The notes: generated from the sequence alone by a model not told the origin. DNA of 8,076 nt from Candidatus Latescibacterota bacterium (GCA_030746455.1 JASLMQ010000081.1:1-8076); one strand, 5' to 3'; shown: positions 1 to 5,942, numbered from the stretch's first letter. Numbers and translations: made by a program.

Positions 1-27
1 GGGGTTCGACTCCCCTCGGGGTCACCA
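1..27 (+). tRNA. 3' end of a tRNA gene (partial, cut by window edge)
   Basis: The first bases form the T arm of a tRNA: a GGGG/CCCC stem (1-4 with 12-15) around the loop TTCGACT (5-11). The 3' acceptor strand CGGGGTC (17-23), discriminator A24 and an encoded CCA (25-27) follow. The rest of the tRNA, including the anticodon, lies to the left of the window, so the amino acid cannot be read. The 5' acceptor strand should be close to GACCCCG. The same 3' end recurs at 1573-1597, and a strong hairpin follows 15 bases downstream. Confidence 0.75.
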
Positions 28-42
28 ATTGAATCGATAATG

Positions 43-78
43 AACAGCCCTCCGGGATTGTCTTCCCGGGGGGCTGTT
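43..78. terminator. Strong hairpin between tRNA and ATPase gene, likely bidirectional terminator
   Basis: A 15-bp stem (43-57 with 64-78, one G-U type pair) encloses the 6-base loop TTGTCT. It lies 15 bases after the tRNA and 32 bases after the stop codon of the convergent ATPase gene, so it can end transcription from both sides. Neither side has a long T run, so termination efficiency is uncertain. It is homologous to the hairpin at 1615-1648. Confidence 0.55.
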
Positions 79-110
79 GACGTTCGACCCTGTGTGAGCC
101 AGGGCCGGAG

Positions 111-1361
111 TCAGGACAGCATCCAGGCGGCCGGTACCGCAGTGATCCCTTTATCCAGCACCTGAGCCCTCGGGTCATTCGACATCAACAGCGCGTGCAG
201 AACGGGCTTGTCCAGGATCGCGTCCAGGTTCCGCAGGTGTCTTGCGTCGGCCGGAGCGACGCGCTCCGCCATCTTGATCTCGATCGGTACAAATCCCTCG
301 TCGCATTCCAGGAGCAGATCGATCTCCCTGCCGTCGACCGTCCGGAGGTGATGGCAATGGACCGGGAGCCGGGCGTTGTTCACCTGCTTGTAGACCTCGG
401 CCACGACGGCGCTTTCGAACTCCTCGCCGGTGGGCTCCCCGCGTCGGCCGAGGAGCGCGCGCTGCACCCCCGGATCGATGAAGTGGACCCTGGGAGACTT
501 GACCAGCCTCTTGCCCAGGTTGCGGAACCACGGTTGAAGGAGAATGATCTGGTAGCTGATCTCAAGATACGTGATGAAACGCTTGGCTGTTGGTCCCGAG
601 ATACCCGACCGCCTGGCCAGACCCGACGTGTTGAGCAGGCGCCCCGTCAGCGTGGCAAGGGCCTTCTGCGCACGAACAAAGGGCTCAAGGTCGCGCAGGT
701 TGGCCAGATCTCGCACGTCTCGTTGGAGATAGGTCTGGATGTAGTTGCCAAGCCACTCGTATTTCTCCTCCGGAGCCAATGCAGCATCGGACAGGGCCGG
801 CATCGCGCCGAACCTGAGGTAGCCATCCCAGACTTGCTTCGCATTCGCGAAGCGCTCCTCCCGCTGCGGAATGCCCACCAGCTGATCCCCCGTTGCTCCC
901 TCCCGCAGCCAGCGGACCAGTCGGGACTCCTGGATCTCCTCCTCCCAGGAGTCTGTCAGAGATTCGGGGAGCGTAAGCGGGTAGAGTTCAACAAGAGAGG
1001 CTCGTCCCGCCAGGCTCTCTCGAACGCCTTTCAGCAACAGGATCTGGCTCGAGCCCAGGAGAATATGGCGAGTATCGGGGTACTGATCGTACGTGGCCTT
1101 GACGGACTCGATCAGACTCGGCGCCTTCTGCACCTCATCCAGGATTGCCACGGGATACTGCCGGTGCCACTGTGCCGCCGAAAGTCCCGTGAAGGCAGGC
1201 CGCACGACAGGATCTTCCAGAGAGATGTACTCGTGCTCTGGGAACCCCAGCCTTACGAGCGTGGTCTTCCCGGTCTGACGCGCCCCGGTGAGTACGACAA
1301 TGCGCCCGAACCTGGACTCCGCTCTGTCCTTCAGAAAGGCCAGCGCCGTTCGATTTCTCAT
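111..1361 (-). CDS. AAA ATPase with DUF4143 C-terminal domain (AAA_14/DUF4143 family)
   Basis: The 416-residue protein is full length for this family. The N-terminal P-loop ATPase shows Walker A GARQTGKTT (26-34), Walker B AILDEVQ (72-78) and a sensor-like strand HILLGSSQ (99-106). A winged-helix-like segment (about 240-270) follows. The C-terminal DUF4143 region carries REIDLLLE (345-352) and PIEIKMAE (359-366), a spacing that resembles the D...ExK core of PD-(D/E)XK nucleases. The family is widespread and poorly characterised; members are often found in accessory DNA and transferred between species, and a cellular role cannot be assigned here. The ATG has GGAG just upstream (about 7 bases) and a near-consensus promoter. 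The gene stands alone between two copies of a tRNA 3' end, which suggests acquisition by transfer. The ATPase assignment is firm; nuclease activity is inferred from the motif only. Confidence 0.93.
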   Translation of the reverse strand: MRNRTALAFLKDRAESRFGRIVVLTGARQTGKTTLVRLGFPEHEYISLEDPVVRPAFTGLSAAQWHRQYPVAILDEVQKAPSLIESVKATYDQYPDTRHILLGSSQILLLKGVRESLAGRASLVELYPLTLPESLTDSWEEEIQESRLVRWLREGATGDQLVGIPQREERFANAKQVWDGYLRFGAMPALSDAALAPEEKYEWLGNYIQTYLQRDVRDLANLRDLEPFVRAQKALATLTGRLLNTSGLARRSGISGPTAKRFITYLEISYQIILLQPWFRNLGKRLVKSPRVHFIDPGVQRALLGRRGEPTGEEFESAVVAEVYKQVNNARLPVHCHHLRTVDGREIDLLLECDEGFVPIEIKMAERVAPADARHLRNLDAILDKPVLHALLMSNDPRAQVLDKGITAVPAAWMLS

Positions 1362-1403
1362 AAAGACTCCAAAAAATGCGTAATTTTTAGTCCTGTATAG
1401 AGA

Positions 1404-1432
1404 ATAATACGCCGTTTTGCGTCTGTTGGCAA
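1404..1432 (-). promoter_or_regulatory. Sigma-70 type promoter of the ATPase gene
   Basis: Read on the minus strand, -35 TTGCCA (1427-1432) and -10 TATTAT (1404-1409) are separated by exactly 17 bases. Transcription would start near 1397, about 35 bases before the ATG at 1361. The stretch 1362-1432 is clearly AT-rich in an otherwise GC-rich window. A short inverted repeat GCGTA/TACGC (1378-1382 and 1408-1412) spans the start region and could bind a regulator. Confidence 0.65.
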
Positions 1433-1572
1433 GAGGAATCTTCCGGACGACATCGTCTCCTCACACTGCAGCGACCGGCGTCCGGTCCACGGAATCGGGG
1501 TCTTGCCGTATCACAGAGATGCGCACTGGGACGATCTGGACGGTCTCGTTGCACGACTTGGGCGTGGGATAA

Positions 1573-1597
1573 GGTTGCACTCCCCTCGGGGTCACCA
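1573..1597 (+). repeat. Second copy of the tRNA 3' end (candidate att site)
   Basis: Bases 1579-1597 are identical to 9-27 and end in the same ACCA. Four further bases (GGTT, 1573-1576) match 3-6, leaving a two-base swap (GC for CG) in the T-loop. About 75 bases upstream there is no matching 5' acceptor strand, D arm or anticodon arm, so this is a tRNA fragment, not a functional gene. Confidence 0.7.
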
Positions 1598-1614
1598 GAT
1601 CGAACCGACAACGG

Positions 1615-1648
1615 ACAGCCCTCCGGGAGTAAGATCCCGGAGGGCTGT
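1615..1648. terminator. Perfect 14-bp hairpin downstream of the membrane protein gene
   Basis: ACAGCCCTCCGGGA (1615-1628) pairs perfectly with 1635-1648 across the loop GTAAGA. It lies 36 bases beyond the stop of the minus-strand membrane protein gene and probably ends that transcript. A second, near-perfect palindrome (1653-1670, around CCCGGG) sits between the stop codon and this hairpin. No U-rich tail is obvious. The sequence and its tRNA-side flank are homologous to 43-78. Confidence 0.55.
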
Positions 1649-1684
1649 GGTTGCACTGCCCGGGCGGTGCTCGTCAGGGTTACC

Positions 1685-2356
1685 TCAACTCTCGCTGCAG
1701 TCGCTCCCGCCCACCATGGATCCCTGCACCACATCCCTCCACAGCGTCTCGCCCTTGACGAACCACGAGAAGCCAAAAGCCCACAGGGCTAGTGACTCCA
1801 ACCAGAACACGGGCCTGATCGACGCAAGAGATGCGCTCTGCGGAAGGATTTCGTACAGCGCGATCAATCCGATACACCCCAGCATGACCACCCCGCAGGT
1901 CACATAGACCCTGTTTCGGGCCTTCTTCTGACAGGTCGGCGTCTTACCCTCCTTGGTCTTGGTGAAGAGGCTCAACGAGAAGTAGGCCAACACCAGGAAC
2001 AACGCGGCCGCGGAGATGAAGTGCACCGCCCTCACGGCCTTACTGGCACTCGTCGTGGGGAACAGGGCAACGCCAAGCGCGAAGAGGCAGGCCAGGTCAC
2101 CTGCGATGTTGTCTCTGGGCTGGTAGCCTCTGTACGAGAAGAGGAACCACCCGATCACGAAGAGGATCCCCACGAAGACGTCCCGCATCGCGGTGCCGTA
2201 GTAGTCGCTGATTGTGGGGTGGAGTCCCGTGCAAGAACCCAGTATCAGACAGCCCAGGGCGAGGGCCACCGGTAACAGGACGCCCATGATGCCGACAACG
2301 CGTCTTAGTGTTAGATAGGATACGATTTCGCGCTTGCCGTCATTGTTGTTTCCCAT
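1685..2356 (-). CDS. Six-helix integral membrane protein of unknown function
   Basis: The start is placed at the ATG at 2356 because GGAGGAAA lies 8 bases upstream; a longer frame extends to 2401 without a ribosome site. The 223-residue product has six hydrophobic segments at about 20-40, 58-75, 83-101, 110-132, 150-170 and 183-201. The first loop holds the polar motif LHPTISDYYGTAMRD (45-59), and GYQPRDNIAGDLACLFALG lies at about 77-95; both look conserved and could be functional. No catalytic or transport family is recognised with confidence. The gene follows the methyltransferase by 75 bases on the same strand and may share its transcript. The C-terminal tail is soluble and carries no recognisable domain. 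Confidence 0.85.
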   Translation of the reverse strand: MGNNNDGKREIVSYLTLRRVVGIMGVLLPVALALGCLILGSCTGLHPTISDYYGTAMRDVFVGILFVIGWFLFSYRGYQPRDNIAGDLACLFALGVALFPTTSASKAVRAVHFISAAALFLVLAYFSLSLFTKTKEGKTPTCQKKARNRVYVTCGVVMLGCIGLIALYEILPQSASLASIRPVFWLESLALWAFGFSWFVKGETLWRDVVQGSMVGGSDCSES

Positions 2357-2431
2357 GGCTCGATTTCCTCCATACTGGAAGTGCGAACGTTGTACAAGCA
2401 AGGGGGCCGCACCTCGATGGGTTCCACGACC

Positions 2432-3184
2432 TCAGATTGCCTCAGCAACGATGCCATAGTCGTCGTCGTAGCGGCCCGTGAACGGGCGCATGTCGTCGTC
2501 CCTGCCGTACATCTCGGCGATCTTGAACCCGGTCAGCCGGAAGAGCAGCTCGAACTCTGACAGGTAGGTGTGCCGGACCACTTCCCCGGTGGTCCCTTCC
2601 GGCCGCTCGATCTGGGTTAGCGCATCATACACCTTTACCTGTGTCGAGTAGACGGTATCTTCGGGCCACGCATAGGTGCCGGCCTGCTGTAGCTCGAGTT
2701 CGGCCTGTCTGTGCTCGGGCATGAAGACGTACAGGGCAAACGCTCCGCCAGGCTTCAGGTGTCTTCTCAGACACTCCAGAAATGCGATCTGGTCCGGCTG
2801 AGTGATAATCGTGGACCATGTGTAGCTCGGCAAGATCGCCAGGCCGAACTCCTGCCCAAGGTCGAAGTCGACCAGGTCTTGAACGTGGAAGCTTGCGTTC
2901 AGCCTCCTTCCCTCCGCCTTCAGCTGGCCGACCCGTTGATTCGCCCGTTCGATGAAGGTGGGGTTTATGTCGAAGCCGACGACTTCGCAGTCCGGGCAGA
3001 GCTCGGCCAATCCGATCGACCAGCGGCCATTCCCGCAGGCGGGATCCAGAATCGGACCTCCGTACTTCCCGGCACAGTACGTCCATAGTTTGTTCGTGAC
3101 AGAAACGCCGCGCTCCTCTTCCCATCGCTCGGCCGTTTCACGAGCTATCTGTTCGGCTCTCTCGGTGCGAATGGCGTTTGCCAT
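2432..3184 (-). CDS. Class I SAM-dependent methyltransferase
   Basis: The ATG at 3184 is chosen because AGGAGA lies 6 bases upstream; the frame is open to 3289 but lacks a ribosome site there. The 250-residue protein has a Rossmann-type methyltransferase core. Motif I is ILDPACGNGRWSIGLA (45-60), with the glycine-rich SAM loop. The acidic residue after strand 2 is D72 in VVGFDINP. LRRHLKPGGAFALYVF (139-154) corresponds to the post-core helix and strand 5. The C-terminus (219-227, GFKIAEMYG) is typical of small-molecule methyltransferases. The substrate is not evident: there is no DNA or rRNA target domain. About 30 N-terminal residues before the core form a charged helix. It is probably the first full gene of a unit with the downstream membrane protein. 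Confidence 0.9.
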   Translation of the reverse strand: MANAIRTERAEQIARETAERWEEERGVSVTNKLWTYCAGKYGGPILDPACGNGRWSIGLAELCPDCEVVGFDINPTFIERANQRVGQLKAEGRRLNASFHVQDLVDFDLGQEFGLAILPSYTWSTIITQPDQIAFLECLRRHLKPGGAFALYVFMPEHRQAELELQQAGTYAWPEDTVYSTQVKVYDALTQIERPEGTTGEVVRHTYLSEFELLFRLTGFKIAEMYGRDDDMRPFTGRYDDDYGIVAEAI

Positions 3185-3422
3185 GAGTATCTCCTGATGG
3201 TCTTCCGGTGAGGGCAAGTGAGCCCCCCTGCCTACGTGTGGACCCCGGAGCAATCCGGTCGGCCAGAATCGGCGCAGACGAGCGGGCATAGGGAATTGCG
3301 TCTTGATGGGAGGCCATTAGCGAACGGCAGTAGACGCGTGCTATGCCTGCGCCTTCCCCAAAACGCGAAACGGCCGCCTCTTGCAAAGCGACCGGAAGGC
3401 TTCCAAAGTCAGAAGTTGATCC
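3185..3422. other. 238-bp untranslated or remnant region upstream of the methyltransferase
   Basis: No convincing gene is present. On the minus strand the frame of the 18-codon ORF upstream stays open from its TGA to 3138, running through this stretch into the methyltransferase start. The encoded sequence resembles no family I recognise. Transcripts from the promoter at 3531-3558 would cross it as a long leader. A short palindrome, GGAAG-G-CTTCC, lies at 3394-3404. Confidence 0.4.
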
Positions 3423-3479
3423 TCAGAGCCAGCGCTGCAGGAGGCGTGACATCACTTGGACTATGGACAGTTTCCGCAT
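3423..3479 (-). CDS. 18-residue ORF with very strong RBS (possible leader peptide or gene remnant)
   Basis: The minus-strand ATG at 3479 is followed by 18 codons (MRKLSIVQVMSRLLQRWL) and TGA. It has an exceptional ribosome site: AGAAAGGAGGTG at about 3486-3497 is complementary to the 3' end of bacterial 16S rRNA over about 12 bases, with about 9 bases between GGAGG and ATG. A near-consensus promoter lies about 50 bases further up. The peptide is basic and amphipathic. It may be a regulatory leader peptide for the methyltransferase, a small functional peptide, or the start of a decayed gene, since the frame stays open for 94 codons after the TGA. No run of a single codon type that would indicate classical attenuation is seen. 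Confidence 0.45.
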   Translation of the reverse strand: MRKLSIVQVMSRLLQRWL

Positions 3480-3530
3480 CTGTCACCACCTCCTTTCTAG
3501 CGTGATGCAAAACCCTCCCCCAGAGAGAAC

Positions 3531-3558
3531 ACTATACTGTACCGGTGGTGGATGTCAA
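3531..3558 (-). promoter_or_regulatory. Near-consensus sigma-70 promoter reading toward the methyltransferase
   Basis: On the minus strand, -35 TTGACA (3553-3558, perfect consensus) and -10 TATAGT (3531-3536, five of six) are 16 bases apart. Transcription would begin near 3524, about 45 bases before the 18-codon ORF and about 340 bases before the methyltransferase. On the opposite strand TATACT (3533-3538) overlaps the same place but has no matching -35. Confidence 0.65.
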
Positions 3559-3814
3559 GCGACAAATCGACACGCGACGGCCTCAGATGCTTACCCAGAA
3601 GTTTCTGCCTGGTGCCCACTCCCCGCTTGCCTTGCGGTCCCGGACGCACTACCTTGCCACCATACCACAACGGCACAATACGGCCCGCGCCGGGACGGGA
3701 TACTGGATGCTTGATCGGGGGCCAGTTCCCAACAGCACAAAGCACCACAATGAGAGCAACGTGCGCGGAGGGGGCGAGGATGCCGAGACCCCGGTGACAC
3801 TGGAGGACCATCCG
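3559..3814. other. 256-bp intergenic region upstream of the decarboxylase-family gene
   Basis: A plus-strand frame is open from 3545 into the downstream gene, but its translation (Arg-, His- and Pro-rich, low complexity) resembles no protein and no ribosome site precedes its upstream starts. A weak plus-strand promoter candidate is TTGCCA (3654-3659), 17 bases, AATACG (3677-3682); the -10 is poor. Nothing else is recognised. Confidence 0.35.
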
Positions 3815-4663
3815 ATGAGCTATGCCTTCCGACCAAATGCGATGTACAGGATGCCCACGCATTTCGGGCCCAGCCTGGGACCGAGACAGGGAGTGGACGG
3901 GCGCAGATTCGCCTGCAGGAAGAACCCGAAGACAACCACGGTGTCGGTCAGCTTCCTGACGGGCCGGGAGCAGCTCGACCGGCTGCTGCCCGACGGTTTC
4001 CGAGTGGGTGAAGAGCCCGTGGTTACGGTCGCTGCATCCTACATGACTGAGATCGAGTGGCTGGCGGGTCGAGGCTACAACATCCTCGGCGTGAGCTGGC
4101 CGGCCGTGTTCCAGGGTGAGAGGGACAGGGCTGCGGGCAGCTTCCTGGCCGTGCTCTGGGAGAACATGTGCGACCCGATTCTGACAGGTCGAGAGGAGCT
4201 GGGCTACGCCAAGATGTGGGCGGAGATCCCCGAGCCGACCGTATGCGACGGCAGGACACACTGCACCGCAGGCTGGGAGGGATTCAGGTTTCTTGATATG
4301 GAAGTCAGGGACCTCAAGCCATCGTCAGTCGAGCCACCCGAAGCGGCAGCGGACGAAGCGACGGTAGACGAGACCCTTCGAGGCATCCTGCACTACAAGT
4401 ACATCCCGAGGACGGGAGACTGGGGTGCCGCGGATGTCGCCTACGCGGTCCTCACGCCGGCGGATGTGCCGAACCAGGTGGTGACCGAAAGCTGGGAGGG
4501 CGAGGGTTCGGTTGCCTTCCACAGCGCGACCTGGGAGGATATGCCCACGCAGTGCCACATCGTCAACGCGTTCCACGAGCTGGAGGTCAAGGAATTCCGA
4601 CGGGCGGAGGTCACCCGATCGGTTGGCAGCAAGGACCTGGGCGACCAGCGCGTTCTGCGGTAG
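3815..4663 (+). CDS. Acetoacetate decarboxylase family protein (ADC-like)
   Basis: The ATG at 3815 has GGAGG 8 bases upstream, which fixes the start and gives 282 residues, near the usual 240-280 for this family. The N-terminus reads MYRMPTHFGPSLGPRQG (10-26), typical of ADC-like enzymes. The central segment GREELGYAKMWAEIPEP (125-141) aligns with the active-site region, with K133 as the candidate Schiff-base lysine. Classical acetoacetate decarboxylases convert acetoacetate to acetone and CO2 and have two adjacent lysines; here the residue after K133 is Met. Other ADC-like enzymes with altered sites act as aldolases, dehydratases or on larger beta-keto acids, so the substrate is open. There is no signal peptide, so it is probably cytosolic. 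It has no same-strand partner in the window. The family call is confident, the reaction is not. Confidence 0.85.
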   Translation: MSYAFRPNAMYRMPTHFGPSLGPRQGVDGRRFACRKNPKTTTVSVSFLTGREQLDRLLPDGFRVGEEPVVTVAASYMTEIEWLAGRGYNILGVSWPAVFQGERDRAAGSFLAVLWENMCDPILTGREELGYAKMWAEIPEPTVCDGRTHCTAGWEGFRFLDMEVRDLKPSSVEPPEAAADEATVDETLRGILHYKYIPRTGDWGAADVAYAVLTPADVPNQVVTESWEGEGSVAFHSATWEDMPTQCHIVNAFHELEVKEFRRAEVTRSVGSKDLGDQRVLR

Positions 4664-4686
4664 TTCTGATGTCGCGGTCAGACGAC

Positions 4687-4700
4687 ACTACGCGCGTAGT
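4687..4700. repeat. Perfect 14-bp palindrome
   Basis: ACTACGCGCGTAGT is exactly self-complementary. It lies 23 bases after the stop of the decarboxylase-family gene in the convergent gap. A protein-binding site is possible; the 3' position argues against a promoter operator for either neighbour. Confidence 0.3.
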
Positions 4701-4785
4701 AGCGCGGGTGGAGGAAGAAGGCGGCGAGTAGGAAATGACGGTGCACAGACTTGGGCCCTGAATCTGGACCGGGAACCACAGACCA

Positions 4786-4812
4786 GCCCTCGGGAGTAAG
4801 GTCCCCGAGGGC
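4786..4812. terminator. Hairpin between convergent genes, likely bidirectional terminator
   Basis: GCCCTCGGG (4786-4794) pairs perfectly with CCCGAGGGC (4804-4812). It sits in the 201-bp gap between the plus-strand decarboxylase-family gene and the minus-strand DUF4097 gene. A weakly T-rich stretch follows on the plus strand (GATTCGTTTCT). The core GGGAGTAAG-TCCC is shared with the hairpin at 1615-1648, which points to a recurrent terminator or repeat family in this genome. Confidence 0.5.
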
Positions 4813-4864
4813 CGATTCGTTTCTGGACGTCTGGCCAGGCGACGTTCCTGTCCGGTTGCTCTGC

Positions 4865-5740
4865 CTAGTCCGCCTTCCGCAGCCACACATCTCCATTCGT
4901 GCTCCGCAATGTGATCACCGGACGGCCACCCGCCCCAATCGCGCCCACGATCCGATTCTTCCTCTGAGTAACTGAGGCCGTCACGGGAAAGTCCGAATTT
5001 GCCCGTCCTGTCGCCGTGCGGGCGTCCAGGCGTCCGGAAAATCCACCCGGAATCGCGACCGCCACGGCACCGTTCACGGCCGAGGCGGTGATCGGCATCT
5101 CGCCGTCTCGCACGGTCACATCCAGACTCCCGTTGACGGTCGCGAATCGTCCCTCGCCGCGAAGTTCGGCGACGTCGGCCGAAATCTGGCCGTTGGCCGT
5201 CCTCGCTTCGATCGGTCCACAGGCTCCCTTCACGTCGACCAGTCCGTTCGTCGTACGGGCCACCACTTCCCTTTCCATGTCCGCCACGTGGATCGCGCCA
5301 TTCACGGAACTCAGCTCGGCGGCAAGATCCGCGGGCGCGATGATGTCGAAGCGAACGGTCACGCCGACGTTCCTCGGCGGGTTTGGATGGGTTGCAAAAG
5401 CGACGACCTGATCGTTTCGACGCTCCACCGTCACCTCGATGTCCTGAAGGAAGTCCTCGGCGAGAGACCGGTTGGGGGCTTCGACCTTCTTGACGGCCTC
5501 GACCGTCACCTCGTCCCCGTCGGTCGCCCTCAACGATATCCGACCGTTGACGGTCTGCGCGACCAGTCTGGCGGCAGCAGCAGCGTCGACGGTCCGCGTC
5601 ACGGATTCGGTTTCGGTAACGCGGCCCCCGCCGGAGAAGCCGGACGACAAGACCTCCCCCGAGCTTCCGCATCCATACAGGGCAGCGACGATCATCACGG
5701 CGATGGGGAGGCAGTGCCGGTGCAGATTCTCGAATCGCAT
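4865..5740 (-). CDS. DUF4097-family beta-repeat lipoprotein (putative adhesin)
   Basis: The ATG at 5740 is preceded by AGGAGGAG about 4 bases upstream; the frame extends further (to 5875) but without a better start. The 291-residue protein starts with a signal peptide (1-23) ending in LYGC, a near-consensus lipobox, with C24 as the lipidated residue. It should therefore be anchored in the outer or inner membrane. The mature part contains repeats of a strand-turn-strand unit with a central Asn-Gly turn, at about 65, 147, 165, 183, 203, 223 and 282, plus a TATG variant at 243-245. Between about 145 and 225 the period is 18-21 residues. This is the pattern of the DUF4097 right-handed beta-helix-like fold. 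DUF4097 genes are often found beside ECF sigma/anti-sigma pairs, as here on the divergent side. The molecular function is unknown. Confidence 0.88.
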   Translation of the reverse strand: MRFENLHRHCLPIAVMIVAALYGCGSSGEVLSSGFSGGGRVTETESVTRTVDAAAAARLVAQTVNGRISLRATDGDEVTVEAVKKVEAPNRSLAEDFLQDIEVTVERRNDQVVAFATHPNPPRNVGVTVRFDIIAPADLAAELSSVNGAIHVADMEREVVARTTNGLVDVKGACGPIEARTANGQISADVAELRGEGRFATVNGSLDVTVRDGEMPITASAVNGAVAVAIPGGFSGRLDARTATGRANSDFPVTASVTQRKNRIVGAIGAGGRPVITLRSTNGDVWLRKAD

Positions 5741-5775
5741 GGTTCTCCTCCTGTTGGAAGGTGAGGACTCGTGAC

Positions 5776-5791
5776 GTTTCGATAGTGAAAC
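5776..5791. promoter_or_regulatory. Inverted repeat in divergent promoter region (possible operator)
   Basis: GTTTC (5776-5780) and GAAAC (5787-5791) form an inverted repeat with a 6-base spacer. It lies 36 bases upstream of the DUF4097 start codon, where a promoter or operator is expected. No consensus -10/-35 pair was recognised next to it. Confidence 0.3.
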
Positions 5792-5804
5792 ACCAGGAAG
5801 CCCC

Positions 5805-5819
5805 GGAGGTGTCACCTCC
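5805..5819. promoter_or_regulatory. Perfect 7-1-7 palindrome in divergent promoter region
   Basis: GGAGGTG-T-CACCTCC is a perfect inverted repeat between the divergent DUF4097 gene and the sigma factor operon. It may bind a dimeric regulator. The one-base loop makes an RNA hairpin of this exact form unlikely. Confidence 0.35.
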
Positions 5820-5914
5820 TCCCTCGAGATTCCTTCTCGTGGCGCTTCAAGGGCTCCGCGGTCTCGGAATCCCACTCATCCAGGCCATGGGGTTCCAGCA
5901 AATCGACCTGGGTC

Positions 5915-5942
5915 TTGATTCGGATCGATCTTACCTTATATG
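5915..5942 (+). promoter_or_regulatory. Candidate promoter of the sigma/anti-sigma/caspase operon
   Basis: TTGATT (5915-5920) and TATATG (5937-5942) are 16 bases apart, giving a start near 5949 and a leader of about 90 bases before the sigma factor ATG. A second weak -35-like element, TTGACG (5953-5958), has no good -10. No clear GGAAC-type ECF promoter was found, so autoregulation cannot be read from the sequence. Confidence 0.4.

Larger units (their letters stand above)
9..1597. mobile_element. Candidate tRNA-targeted insertion (or remnant) carrying one ATPase gene
   Basis: A 19-bp direct repeat (9-27 and 1579-1597) comprising the tRNA T-loop/acceptor end and CCA bounds about 1.55 kb. The similarity continues through the adjoining hairpin. 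This is the pattern left when a tyrosine-recombinase element inserts into a tRNA 3' end and restores it. There is no integrase, relaxase or replication gene inside; the only gene is the DUF4143 ATPase. It may be a decayed island or a satellite mobilised in trans. A tandem tRNA duplication followed by partial deletion would leave a similar trace. Confidence 0.4.

Noticed and set aside
195..1400. Plus-strand 401-residue open frame opposite the ATPase
   Set aside because: It is antisense to a gene with clear Walker A/B and DUF4143 motifs, has no domain of its own and no ribosome site.
1521..1597. A complete second tRNA gene
   Set aside because: Only the T-loop/acceptor 3' end is present; no matching 5' acceptor strand, D arm or anticodon arm precedes it.
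3545..3814. N-terminal extension of the decarboxylase-family protein by 90 residues
   Set aside because: The extension is low-complexity and unlike the family; the ATG at 3815 has a good SD and gives the usual family N-terminus.
3497..4261. Minus-strand 254-residue open frame over the decarboxylase-family gene
   Set aside because: It is antisense to a recognised family and its translation is His/Pro/Arg-rich with no domain.
4611..5672. Minus-strand 353-residue Arg/Gly-rich open frame
   Set aside because: It overlaps the DUF4097 gene in another frame. Its composition is typical of an out-of-frame translation of GC-rich DNA.
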